Source: Bog-473 sp963707835
Lineage (GTDB): Bacteria > Actinomycetota > Acidimicrobiia > Acidimicrobiales > RAAP-2
Assembly (NCBI GenBank): GCA_963707835.1
Contig: CAVPRI010000002.1
Coordinates: 310,001-374,000 of the forward strand
Length of the DNA stretch: 64,000 bases
Direction of reading: 5' to 3'
A program made the position numbers and the translations under genes. The notes under the pieces are model-generated. The model was given only the letters and a program-made list of their open reading frames with translations. It did no database searches and had not been told where the DNA came from. This document shows, piece by piece, positions 9,312-18,527 of the stretch; the first letter of the stretch is position 1; every line of letters begins with the position of its first letter.

Positions 9312-11255
9312 CTATTGCGCGGTGTGGGCCGACGCCCGCTCCGGGGAGGCAGCGGCGCGCAGGGGGAGGAAGACGCGGAAGGTGGTGGACCAGCCGGGCG
9401 TGTCGACGATATCGACGAAGCCCTCGTGCGCCTCAGCCACCGACTTGGCGATGGCCAGGCCGAGACCGGTCCCCGGGACGCCCATCTCGGCGGAGGAGGC
9501 CAGCCGGTAGAAGCGCTCGAAGAGCTGGTCGCGCTCGCCGGCGGGGATGCCCGGTCCCTCGTCGAGGACCTGGACCCGGGCGTAGGCGTCAGACGTGTCG
9601 ACCACCACGTGCACCCGCCCGCCCCGCGGGGAGAACTTGATGGCGTTGGCGAGCAGGTTCCCGAGGAGCTGGTGGAGCCGGGTGGGGTCGCCGAAAATGG
9701 GAACCCGCTCGGTGGGCTCCGTGGTCAGCGAGACGCCGCTGACCGCCGCGGAGGTCTGCATGGCATGCACCGCATCCTCGGCCAGGCGGGCCAGGTCGAG
9801 CTCGGTGAAGGCGATACGCAGGCCCCGACCCGCACCGGGATCAGCCAGGAGGTCCTCGGCCACCCGTTGCAGGTGCTCGGCGTTGCGCTCGATCGTCTGG
9901 AGCATGCGGATCTGGCTCTCGGTCAGCTCAGAAGTGGCGTCGAGTAGGAGCTCCACGAACCCCCTGATGGAGGTGATCGGCGTGCGTAGCTCGTGCGAGA
10001 CGGTGGCCACCACGTCGTCCTTCATCTGTGTGAGCTCCCGGAGCCGGTTGTTCTGCTCGATCAGGGACTGGGTCACCTCCTTCTGGATGGCCAGCAGTCG
10101 CTCCCGGTCGGCGGCCAGTTCCTCGCGTTCGGTCACGTCGATGGCCACCACCACGTAGCCAGCGTTGCCCGGGGTCGGGGCCGGGGCGGTTTCATCCATG
10201 TCTCCGTCGCGGTCGCCGTCGTCCTCGCCCGGTCGAGGGGCGGCGACCGCCGTGTCCTCGACCCAGGGACCGTCGAAGTCGTCGTCGAGCGCAACGTCGG
10301 GGGCAGGGGTGGGCAGGGCGCGGACCCGGACCACGCAGCGGCGGAGCTGGCCGTCCTTGCGGGTGGCCGTCCAGGGAACCTCGGCGGCCACTTCCGCGTC
10401 GAGGGGCTCGAGCGCGGTACGCATGGCGTCGATGGTCTGGCGGCGTTCGTCGATCTGCGCCGGGTCGATGAAGTCGGCAATGGAGCGGATGCCGACGACC
10501 TCGGCCGCCGCGAAGCCCAACATCTGCTCGGCCCCGGCCGAGAAGAAGGTCACGGTCCCCGAGGGGTCCACGCCCATGATGGCGCTGCCGGTGGCGGCTC
10601 GCAGGAGCGTCTCGAGCCGGTCGCGCGCATAGGCGGCCTCGCGGCCGTGCCGCCGGGCGATGCGCGACTGCTGGGCCAGGTCGCTGAAGTAGGCGCGGTC
10701 CCGCGAGACCATGGCGAAGACCGTCGACGCCACCAGAGTGGTGACCGTGGCCATCACGGCCACCTGGCGCCACTCGAGGGTGGGATAGTCCGGCGGCCCG
10801 ACGACGAGGAGGGGGACGAGGAGGGCCAGGTCCATGCAGAACAGCCCGACCAGGAGGTGGAGGCGCCGACCATAGAGGGAGAGCCACACGATGGGCAGCA
10901 GGTAGACGGCGACCAGGCCCGAGTCGGCCCCGCCTTGGGCGTCGCGGATGATGGCGATGACCGCGATGTAGCCGATCGGCACGATCAGCCAGGCCCACTC
11001 GGGCAGCCTCTCCCACGGGAGCAGGAACGCCGAGGCGATGAGGACGAAGAAGAGGACTCCGGCCACGGAGATCTCGCGCCGGGCGTCGCTCGGGAACGGG
11101 ATCACCGCGATCAGCACCGTGCCCACCGCCACCAGGGCGAACACGGGCAGCCGCAGTCGAAGTGGGCCCGAGAAGCCGATGGGGAGCGGAGTCGCGGCGG
11201 GCCGCTCCTCGTGACGCCCTGGAGCGTCGATCGGCATCTGGCCCGGCTCGTTCAC
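9312..11255 (-). CDS. Membrane sensor histidine kinase with PAS domain
   Basis: Two-component sensor of 647 aa. About six hydrophobic segments lie in the first ~220 residues, then a PAS domain (LLRAATGSAIMGVDPSGTV ... FFSAGAEQMLGF) with an acidic low-complexity insert, a HisKA box (VSHELRTPITSIRGF, phospho-accepting His) and a HATPase domain (NLLANAIKFSP, DEGPGIP, GTGLGLAIAKS). GTG 11255 overlaps the stop of the response regulator gene (GTGA), so the two are translated together. The open frame continues upstream through that gene and is not real there. The signal sensed is unknown. Confidence 0.9.
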   Translation of the reverse strand: MNEPGQMPIDAPGRHEERPAATPLPIGFSGPLRLRLPVFALVAVGTVLIAVIPFPSDARREISVAGVLFFVLIASAFLLPWERLPEWAWLIVPIGYIAVIAIIRDAQGGADSGLVAVYLLPIVWLSLYGRRLHLLVGLFCMDLALLVPLLVVGPPDYPTLEWRQVAVMATVTTLVASTVFAMVSRDRAYFSDLAQQSRIARRHGREAAYARDRLETLLRAATGSAIMGVDPSGTVTFFSAGAEQMLGFAAAEVVGIRSIADFIDPAQIDERRQTIDAMRTALEPLDAEVAAEVPWTATRKDGQLRRCVVRVRALPTPAPDVALDDDFDGPWVEDTAVAAPRPGEDDGDRDGDMDETAPAPTPGNAGYVVVAIDVTEREELAADRERLLAIQKEVTQSLIEQNNRLRELTQMKDDVVATVSHELRTPITSIRGFVELLLDATSELTESQIRMLQTIERNAEHLQRVAEDLLADPGAGRGLRIAFTELDLARLAEDAVHAMQTSAAVSGVSLTTEPTERVPIFGDPTRLHQLLGNLLANAIKFSPRGGRVHVVVDTSDAYARVQVLDEGPGIPAGERDQLFERFYRLASSAEMGVPGTGLGLAIAKSVAEAHEGFVDIVDTPGWSTTFRVFLPLRAAASPERASAHTAQ

Positions 11256-11950
11256 CGGCTCCGTGACCGATAGCGGTACCCGAAGCCCCGCACGGTCTCG
11301 ATCGGGCCCTCGTCTCCCTCGTCCCAGCCGAGCTTGCGGCGCAGCCGGAGCACGGCGTACTTGACCCTGGAGGGGGCCAGTCCACTCGGGTCGTCCCAGG
11401 CCAGCTCGATGAGCTGGTCCGACGAGAGGACCTGACCCTGGTGGCGGGTGAGGGTGGCCAGCAGTCGGTACTCCGTCGGGGTGAGCACCACGGCGGCGCC
11501 GTCGACCGTGACCTCCTGGTGCGCGTAGTCGACGTGGAGCGTCCCGTCGTCGAATGTCGTCACCGGATCGTGCCGGTCGCGCTGGCGGCGGCTGATCGCC
11601 TGGAGGCGGGCGAGCAGCTCCACCCGGCTGAACGGCTTCGTCAGGTAGTCGTCGGCGCCGGCGTTGAGCCCGCGCACCTTGTCGCGCTCGGTGCTCAGCG
11701 CGGTGAGCATCAGGACGGGGACGTCGCTCATGTCCCGAATGCGCTCGAGCACCTGCCACCCGTCGAGGTCGGGGAGGCCCACGTCGAGCACCACGATGTC
11801 GGGGTGGTTCTGGTGGAACTGGCGGACGCCGTCGCGTCCCTCGGTGGCCTCCGTGACGCTGAATCCCTCGCGCTCGAGCAGCGCCCGGAGCAGCTGGCGG
11901 ATGTCAGCTTCGTCCTCGATGACCAGTACGGCGGTCTTCCCGTCTCGCAT
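11252..11950 (-). CDS. OmpR/PhoB-family response regulator
   Basis: Cytoplasmic DNA-binding partner of the adjacent kinase. The receiver domain has the acidic pair in VIEDEADIRQLLRALL, the phospho-Asp in DIVVLDVGLPDLDGWQ, and Lys in DDYLTKPFS. A winged-helix effector follows (LTPTEYRLLATLTRHQGQV ... VRGFGYRY). ATG 11950 is chosen because a TACAGT -10 lies 9 bases upstream; an in-frame extension to 12058 has no support. The pair sits between ruvB and yajC, which are close neighbours in related genomes. Confidence 0.92.
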   Translation of the reverse strand: MRDGKTAVLVIEDEADIRQLLRALLEREGFSVTEATEGRDGVRQFHQNHPDIVVLDVGLPDLDGWQVLERIRDMSDVPVLMLTALSTERDKVRGLNAGADDYLTKPFSRVELLARLQAISRRQRDRHDPVTTFDDGTLHVDYAHQEVTVDGAAVVLTPTEYRLLATLTRHQGQVLSSDQLIELAWDDPSGLAPSRVKYAVLRLRRKLGWDEGDEGPIETVRGFGYRYRSRSR

Positions 11951-11959
11951 CAGGGTGCA

Positions 11960-11965
11960 ACTGTA
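11960..11965 (-). promoter_or_regulatory. -10 hexamer TACAGT of the response regulator/kinase operon
   Basis: On the minus strand TACAGT ends 9 bases before the ATG at 11950, with no ribosome-binding site between them. Confidence 0.5.
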
Positions 11966-12387
11966 CTGGGGAAACGTTCGTTCAGAGTGCATTGCGGCGC
12001 GTCGAGGCCACTTGAATGACCAGGTCAGCCCCCCAATTGGGCGGGTGCCCCCCGACACCTGCTCGGAGCGAAGGTGCGCCGGCCCAGGTCACGGGCGTGC
12101 GGGCCGTTCAGCCGGCCGCCCGGAGAGCCGGCGCACCTCGTCGCCGCTCCTCCCCCTTGGTGTCCCCTTTGCGAGAGTCCGCCCCCTTCGTCGGGCTCCG
12201 CGTCGGCCGTCCCCCTCAGAGCGGCCACACCATGGGTTCCTTGCAGTGTTGGGACGCACTGTGCGCGACCGGTGTCGCAGCGGAGGGCGATTTGGGTTGC
12301 ACTCCGGTTGCGGGGCGACCGGCGGGCGCTCCGCCGGCGACGTGCCGGCCCGCATGGTCTGCTCCGGCCGAGGCGGGCCCACGCACT
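11966..12387. other. Gene-free stretch between the response regulator and yajC
   Basis: About 420 bases without a credible coding region on either strand: the open frames here overlap each other, have no family-like sequence and no good starts. The only structure I see is the nested inverted repeat at 12072-12138. The stretch must hold upstream elements for two divergent operons. Confidence 0.5.
12072..12138. repeat. Nested perfect inverted repeat, candidate structured RNA
   Basis: AGGTGCGCCGGC (12072-12083) pairs perfectly with GCCGGCGCACCT (12127-12138). Inside, CGGGCG (12092-12097) pairs with CGCCCG (12117-12122), and GGCC at 12102-12105 can pair with GGCC at 12114-12117. The result is one long, mostly paired hairpin far from either neighbouring start codon. 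It has no U run and matches no riboswitch I recognise. Confidence 0.4.
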
Positions 12388-12393
12388 AGGGTG
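12388..12393 (+). promoter_or_regulatory. Candidate -10 hexamer TAGGGT of the yajC-secDF operon
   Basis: TAGGGT lies 35 bases before the yajC ATG at 12429; a start about 7 bases downstream would leave a short leader carrying the purine-rich CCAAGGATCC stretch before the ATG. Confidence 0.35.
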
Positions 12394-12428
12394 GCACGTC
12401 GCACACGAACCAGGTCCAAGGATCCCCC

Positions 12429-12959
12429 ATGACACCAACCACGGCGCTGGCCCACGCGGTGCTCGCCGCCAGTTCCTCCTCGAAGTCGAACCCCCTGATC
12501 ACTTTCCTCCCGCTCATTGCCATCGGGCTGTTGGCGTACTTCTTCTTCATCCGGCCCCAGCAGCGCAAGGCACAGGCGGCGCGCCAGTCCCAGGGTTCGG
12601 GATACGAGGTCGGTGACGAGGTCCAGACGGTGGGCGGCGTCGTCGGCACCGTCTTGGAGATCCACGGCGACCGCTACACGCTGCTGACGGGATCGCTCGG
12701 GGAGGACGGCAACCTCGACGGTCCCCAGCCGACGCGGATCGTCTTCGTCCGCCAGGCCATCGCCCGCAAGATCGAGCCGATCGAGGACGTGCGCTCGGCG
12801 GGCGCCGAGCCGGTCACCGACGTGCGTTCGGCAGGTGCCGAGCCGATCGCCGACGTGCCGGAGGCGCACGAGTCGGGTGGGGCCACCGACGGCGGGCCGC
12901 ACGAGGCGGGAGGGAATGGCGGCGGAAGCCAGCCCGGCGGGGAGGCCGAAGGCGGGTGA
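12429..12959 (+). CDS. yajC: Preprotein translocase subunit YajC
   Basis: Small single-span partner of SecDF. The membrane helix (LITFLPLIAIGLLAYFFF) is followed directly by IRPQQRKAQ and a compact domain (GDEVQTVGGVVGTVLEI), the family core. The protein is 176 aa, longer than usual, because of a low-complexity acidic/Gly tail containing two copies of an 11-residue unit (DVRSAGAEPVT / DVRSAGAEPIA). Its stop overlaps the secD GTG. Confidence 0.93.
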   Translation: MTPTTALAHAVLAASSSSKSNPLITFLPLIAIGLLAYFFFIRPQQRKAQAARQSQGSGYEVGDEVQTVGGVVGTVLEIHGDRYTLLTGSLGEDGNLDGPQPTRIVFVRQAIARKIEPIEDVRSAGAEPVTDVRSAGAEPIADVPEAHESGGATDGGPHEAGGNGGGSQPGGEAEGG

Positions 12960-14592
12960 GCCCCAAGCCGGGGGGACGGGCCCGGCGCCGCCAACGGCGC
13001 AACCTCCTGCTGAGCGTGATCGTCGTCGTGGCCATCACGTTGGGGTCGTTCGCGGCCGTCGTGGCGGCGCGCTGGTCGCCGCGACTCGGGCTGGACCTGG
13101 CCGGAGGCGTCGCCGTGGTCTACACCGCCGAGGGCCAGCACATCAGCCAGGCCGATCTCGACGAGACGGTCAACATCTTGAACCTCCGGGTCAACGGGCT
13201 CGGGGTCTCGGGCGCGCGAGGTCCAGAGCACCGGGAAGAACCAGATCTCGGTCTCCATCCCCGGAGTGACCGACGCACAGCAGGTGCTCGACCAGATCGG
13301 GCAGACGGCGCGCATGTACTTCCGGCCCGTTCTGTGCTTCGCGTATCCCCAAGCCGTGCCCAAGGCCTCGAAGACGAAGGTCCTGCCACGCAGCGTCGCG
13401 TCCGTCCCGCCCTGCGGCACCTCCTACGAGCTGAGTGCCGCCAACCTCGGCGTCACCCCGAACAACTCGGCCCAGGGCTACACCTCCAACAACATCCCCC
13501 CGGACCCACAGTTCACGAACACCCCCTCGACCAGTGTCGACAAGCCCGGCTACGTGGCCAGCACCGTGCTCCTGCCCGGCCTGGCCGCCAGCGGCAGCGG
13601 CGGCGAGCGCTACGTGCTCGGTCCCAGCCAGATGACCGGCCGCGCCATCAGCAGCGCCACGGCGACCCAGAGCCAGACCGGCGCATGGGTGGTGGACTAC
13701 AACCTGGCCGGGTCGGCGAACTCGGCCCTCTGGGACAAGGTGGCGGAGGCGAACTTCCACCAGCTGCTGGGCATCGAGCTCGATGGCGTGGTGTACTCGG
13801 CGCCGATCATCCAGCCGTCGCAGTCCGGCTTCACCTCCTTCGACGGACGAGGCGAGATCTCGGGGAACCTGACGCAGCAGGACGCCCAGAGCCTGGCCCA
13901 GGCGATGAATTCGGCGCGCTCCCGTGACGCTCAAGGCGGCCACCTCGGAGACGGTCTCGGCCACGCTCGGGCACTCGGCGCTGGTCGCCGGATTGGGCGC
14001 CGGCATCGCCGGGCTCTTGCTGGTGCTCCTCTACGTCCTGCTCTACTACCGGGCGCTTGGCCTGGTGGTGATCTCGGGGCTGGTGCTGACCGCGATGATG
14101 CTGTGGGTCATCATCTCGGCCCTCGGCCATACGTCGGTGGCGCCGAGCTTCGACCTGGCCGGGATCACCGGACTCATCGTCTCGATCGGCATCACGGTCG
14201 ACTCGTACATCGTCTACTTCGAACGGCTGAAAGACGAGGCCAGATCGGGCCGGTCGGTGCGCACCGCCGTCGACCGCGGCTTCAAGAGTGCCTGGCGCAC
14301 GGTGTGGGCGGCTGACTTCGTCTCACTGCTCGCCGCGGTGGTCCTCTACCTCGTCGCGGTTGGGAACGTGAAGGGCTTCGCCTTCTTCCTCGGGCTCTCC
14401 ACCATCCTCGACATGGCCTTCACCTGGTTCTACACACGGCCGCTGGTGATCCTGCTCGGTCAGAGCGAGCGCCTGCAGGGCACGGGGGCCTTCAGCATTG
14501 CCACGGGCCTGGGAGCGTCGAGCCAGGGCAGTGGCACCGGTACGGCGCGGGGCGCGGTGGCCGCCGGTGCCGGCACGGGAGGTGGGGCGTGA
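12956..14592 (+). CDS. secD: Protein translocase subunit SecD, frame breaks near 13216 and 13909-13924
   Basis: Six-span membrane protein that, with SecF, uses the proton gradient to help pull exported proteins out. Seen in three frames: an N-terminal helix and RLGLDLAGG; the periplasmic domain (VSIPGVTDAQQVLDQIGQ); and the membrane half (GITGLIVSIGITVDSYIVYF, ERLKDEARSG). One extra base near 13216 (in GCGCGAG) and two missing bases between 13909 and 13924 join them into 545 aa. The Gly/Ala/Thr-rich tail ends in a GTGA overlap with secF. Confidence 0.9.
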
Positions 14593-16207
14593 GCCGGGAA
14601 GGCGGACCCGACGGCCGGGAGGGCCCGCCGGGAGGGGAGGGCGACACCAGCGCGCTCGACGAGGTCCCCCAGGAGGAGGTCGAGGAGCTCGAGCAGGAGG
14701 TCGACACCTCGGCGCTCGACGACGACGAGCTGGTCACCCTCGACGACGCCGCGCCGGTACCCTCCTGGCCAAGCCGCGGCGGGGCCACGGCCCGGTGGCG
14801 CGGTTGTACCGCGGTGAGACCCGTTTCGACTTCGTGGGCCGCCGCCGGATCTGGTTCGGCATCTCGACGGCGATCATCGTGCTCGGCATCGTCTCGGTCA
14901 TCCTGCGAGGTGGCCTGAACCTCGGGATCGAGTTCAAAGGTGGGACGGAGTGGACGATCGCTGCGCCCGGCGTCACCCAGACCCAGGCGGTCGATGCCCT
15001 GAAGGGCACCGGCGTGATCAACCCCACCGTCGAGCTCCTGGGCAGCGGCAGCAAGCAGACCCTGACGGTGCAGTCGGACATCAACCGCCTCTCCGATGCC
15101 CAGCAGAGCGCGGTGAGCCAGAACGTGCAGAAGGCCCTGCTCGAGGTGACTGCGGCCCACGCGCCCGCCGGTACGTCGGCGTCCACCACCACGACGAGCA
15201 CGTCCAGCACCTCGGGCACAACGGCCACCACCGGCACGACCACGACCACGACTCCGGCGGACAAGGTCAGCATCACGACGGTCGGACCGACCTGGGGGTC
15301 CTCGATCACCGACAAGGCCATCGAGGCACTGGTGATCTTCTTCATCGTGGTGGCCGTCTACATCAGCATCCGTTTCGAGCCCAAGATGGCGTTGGCCGCG
15401 TTCATCGCCATGGTGCACGACGTGCTGATCGCCATCGGGATCTACTCGATCTTCGGCTTCCAGGTCACACCCGACACGGTGGTGGCCATCTTGACCATCC
15501 TCGGGTACTCCCTCTACGACACGGTCGTTGTCTTCGACCGGGTGCGTGACAACACGAGGGGCATCGGCGGGAGCGGACGACTCACCTATCCGCAGATCAT
15601 CAACCTCTCCATGAACCAGACGCTGGCCCGCTCGATCAACACGTCCATGGTGGCCATCCTGCCGGTGCTGGCCGTGCTGCTGATCGGCGCGCAGCTGCTC
15701 GGCGCCACGACGCTGCAGTCCTACGGGCTCGCTCTCTTCGTGGGGCTGCTCTCGGGGGCCTACTCGTCGATCTTCATCGCCGCCCCGGTGCTGTGCATGA
15801 TGAAGCAGCGCGAGGAGCGCTGGGTGTCGATCGCCGATCGCCTGGCGAAGCGTGGCGAGTCGACCGGCTGGTACTCCGCGGTCGACGCCGCCACCCTCGG
15901 CACGCAGATGAGCGTGGCGGCGTCGGGGCAAGCAGGCCGGTCGGGGTCGGGAGGGAGTGCCGTCGCCGCGTCGCGCCCGGCACCCAAGAAGCGCAGCGGG
16001 CTGATCCGCCCTGGTTCGGGTGGGCCGCTCGAACGCGGAGGGGACGGGTCGGGCACGGGAACGGTGGTCGTCGACCGCGACGCGGGCACGACGGGATCCC
16101 CGAGCGAGGGGTCGGTGACGCCGCCCCCGGGCGGTCCGGGCCAGACCCCGCAAGGCGGCGCGACGGCGCCGCGTCCGCGCAAGAGCCGCGGCAAGCGCCG
16201 CCGCTGA
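14589..16207 (+). CDS. secF: Protein translocase subunit SecF, frame break near 14755
   Basis: Partner of SecD. GTG 14589 overlaps the secD stop and opens an acidic N-terminal region (VDTSALDDDELVTLDDA); near 14752-14758 the frame must change (one base lost) to reach the conserved ARLYRGETRFDFVGRRR start, NLGIEFKGGTEW, and the membrane domain (GYSLYDTVVVFDRVRDN, NQTLARSINTS). The periplasmic domain carries a Thr/Ser-rich insert of about 28 residues (about 15172-15256). A long basic, Pro/Gly-rich tail extends past the last helix. Repaired length is about 539 aa. Confidence 0.9.
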
Positions 16208-16222
16208 GCGGGGCGCGCATCG

Positions 16223-16248
16223 CCCCGGACGCGCCGGGGTACCGGCGC
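16223..16248 (+). other. Two overlapping, mutually exclusive hairpins between secF and relA
   Basis: CCCCGG (16223-16228) pairs with CCGGGG (16234-16239); alternatively GCGCCGG (16231-16237) pairs with CCGGCGC (16242-16248). Both use 16234-16237, so only one can form. They lie just after the secF stop and just before the relA -10, where a terminator or an operator would be. There is no U run. Confidence 0.35.
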
Positions 16249-16256
16249 GCCGGGCC

Positions 16257-16262
16257 TATCCT
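16257..16262 (+). promoter_or_regulatory. -10 hexamer TATCCT of relA (leaderless)
   Basis: TATCCT ends exactly 6 bases before the relA ATG at 16269, the spacing expected for transcription starting on the A of ATG. Confidence 0.6.
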
Positions 16263-16268
16263 GGACGG

Positions 16269-18503
16269 ATGGTGGCCCTGACCCGGGTGAGTCCCGCGGA
16301 GGACGAGCGATCGGCGGAGGAGGCGTTGGGCGAGATGCTCGCCCCGCTGCTGTCCGAGTTCGCCCGCCACCGCCCCGACGAGGACGCCTCGCTCGTCGTC
16401 GAGGCGGGTCGCACCGCTCAGCGTGCGCACGAGGGACAGTTCCGGAGATCGGGCGAGCCCTACATCACGCACCCCGTGGCCGTGGCGACAATCGTGGCCG
16501 AGCTGGGACTCGACGCGCAGACCGTGGCCGCCGCCCTGCTGCACGACGCCGTCGAGGACACGGGTCTGACGCTCGAGGTGATCGGTCGGACCTTCGGCGA
16601 GGGTGTGGCCCGCGTGGTCGACGGGGTGACCAAGCTCGACCGGCTCCAGTTCGACTCCAAAGAGGCGCAGCAGGCCGCCACGATCCGCAAGATGCTCGTG
16701 GCGATGGCCGACGACTGGCGGGTCCTCCTCATCAAGCTGGCCGATCGGTTGCACAACATGCGCACCCTGGCCGTGATGCCCGAGTGGAAGCAGCGCCGCA
16801 CGGCCCAGGAGACCTTCGACGTGTACGCGCCGCTGGCCCACCGCCTCGGTGTGCAGCAAGTCCGCTGGCAGCTCGAGGACCTCGCCTTTGCCACGTTGCA
16901 CCCCCGCCGTTACGCCGAGATCGAGCAGATGGTCGCCGCCCGGGCCCCCGAGCGCGAGGAGTACCTCGAGCGCGTCCTGGTCCACGTGCGCCGGCGTCTC
17001 GAGGAGATGGGCATCTCCGCGGACGTCACGGGGCGGCCCAAGCACCTGTGGTCGATCTACGAGAAGATGGTGGTGCGCGGAAAGGAGTTCGACGACATCA
17101 ACGACCTGGTCGCCATCAGGGTCGTGGTCGACTCGGAGAAGGACTGCTGGGCTGCGCTCGGGGCCATCCACGCCATCTGGGCGCCCGTGCACGGGCGCTT
17201 CAAGGACTACATCAACACCCCCAAGTTCAACATGTACCAGTCGTTGCACACGACGGTGATCGGGCTGGACGGCAAGCCGGTCGAAGTGCAGATACGCACC
17301 TGGGAGATGCACCACCGGGCCGAGTACGGCATCGCGGCGCACTGGGGCTACAAGTCCAAGGAGGACCACTCCTCGGAGATGGCGTGGCTGCAGCGCATTG
17401 TCGACGTCGATCGCCACACCGAGGACCCCATCGAGTTCCTCGAGGCCCTCAAACTCGACCTGGAACAGGACGAGGTCTACGTCTTCACGCCCAAGGGGAA
17501 GGTGATCGCGCTCCCGGCCCGCTCCACCCCGGTCGACTTCGCCTACGCCATCCACACCGAGGTCGGCCACCGTTGCATCGGGGCCCGGGTCAACGGGCGC
17601 CTGGTGCCACTCGAGACCCAGCTCTCGAGTGCGGACACGGTGGAGATCTTCACGTCGAAATCGCCGACGGCAGGCCCGTCGCACGACTGGCTCCAGATCG
17701 TCGCCTCATCGCGGGCGCGTAACAAGATCCGGCAGTGGTTCTCACGGGAGCGCCGCGAGGACGCCATCGAGACCGGCAAGGAGGAGCTGGCCCGGGCGCT
17801 GCGCCGGGACGGCCTGCCGTTGCACAAGCTGCTGAGCTCGACCGCGCTCGAACAGCTCGCGGAGTCGATGAATCTGGCCGACCTCGATGCGCTCTACGCG
17901 ACCATCGGCGAGAACCAGGTCTCGGCGCAATCGGTGGCCCAGCGCCTGGGCCGGGCGCTGCGAGGCGGTGAGGTCGAGGAGCAGCTGTCCACGACCGCGC
18001 TGCCCAGCACGAGCCGCCCCCGCCGCCACCTCCGCCGGGGCGGCACGGGGGTCTACGTCGAGGGCCTCGACGACGTCATGATCCACCTGGCCCGGTGCTG
18101 CACGCCGGTGCCCGGTGACCAGATCGTCGGCTTCGTGACCCAGGGACGGGGCGTCTCGGTCCACCGGGCGGACTGCTCCAACGCGGCGGCACTGGCCGAC
18201 CGCTCCCGGGAGCGCCTGATCGACGTGGAGTGGGACCGTGGCAACGACGGGGTGTTCGTCGCCACCATCGAGGTCCAGGCCTTCGACCGCTCGCGGTTGT
18301 TGGCCGACGTCTCCCGGGTTGTCTCCGAGCACCACCTCAACATCGTGGCTGCCCGCACGGCGACCACGCCCGACCGGGTGAGCCGCATGGCCTTCGACGT
18401 CGAGCTGGCCGATCCCACCCACCTTCTTTCGCTGATCAGCGCCTTGAAGCATCTCGACGGGGTCTTCGACGCGTATCGTCAGCTCCCTGGCAAGAAAGTC
18501 TGA
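16269..18503 (+). CDS. relA: Bifunctional (p)ppGpp synthetase/hydrolase (Rel)
   Basis: Stringent-response enzyme, 744 aa, that makes and degrades (p)ppGpp. Domains in order: HD hydrolase (LLHDAVEDTGLTL, ADRLHNMRTL, metal ligands intact), RelA/SpoT synthetase (DLVAIRVVVDSEKDCW, FNMYQSLHTTVIG, VEVQIRT), TGS (YVFTPKGKVIALP) and a C-terminal ACT. The synthetase loop reads GRFKDYI, the RXKD form found in bifunctional enzymes, not the EXDD form of pure synthetases. The gene appears to have its own leaderless promoter. Confidence 0.96.
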   Translation: MVALTRVSPAEDERSAEEALGEMLAPLLSEFARHRPDEDASLVVEAGRTAQRAHEGQFRRSGEPYITHPVAVATIVAELGLDAQTVAAALLHDAVEDTGLTLEVIGRTFGEGVARVVDGVTKLDRLQFDSKEAQQAATIRKMLVAMADDWRVLLIKLADRLHNMRTLAVMPEWKQRRTAQETFDVYAPLAHRLGVQQVRWQLEDLAFATLHPRRYAEIEQMVAARAPEREEYLERVLVHVRRRLEEMGISADVTGRPKHLWSIYEKMVVRGKEFDDINDLVAIRVVVDSEKDCWAALGAIHAIWAPVHGRFKDYINTPKFNMYQSLHTTVIGLDGKPVEVQIRTWEMHHRAEYGIAAHWGYKSKEDHSSEMAWLQRIVDVDRHTEDPIEFLEALKLDLEQDEVYVFTPKGKVIALPARSTPVDFAYAIHTEVGHRCIGARVNGRLVPLETQLSSADTVEIFTSKSPTAGPSHDWLQIVASSRARNKIRQWFSRERREDAIETGKEELARALRRDGLPLHKLLSSTALEQLAESMNLADLDALYATIGENQVSAQSVAQRLGRALRGGEVEEQLSTTALPSTSRPRRHLRRGGTGVYVEGLDDVMIHLARCCTPVPGDQIVGFVTQGRGVSVHRADCSNAAALADRSRERLIDVEWDRGNDGVFVATIEVQAFDRSRLLADVSRVVSEHHLNIVAARTATTPDRVSRMAFDVELADPTHLLSLISALKHLDGVFDAYRQLPGKKV

Positions 18504-18527
18504 CCACCCGACCGTGACGAGCCACCC

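Noticed and set aside
9312..11759. An 815-residue kinase with a fused N-terminal domain
   Set aside because: The extra N-terminus is the response regulator gene in another frame; GTG 11255 overlaps the regulator stop and begins the kinase.
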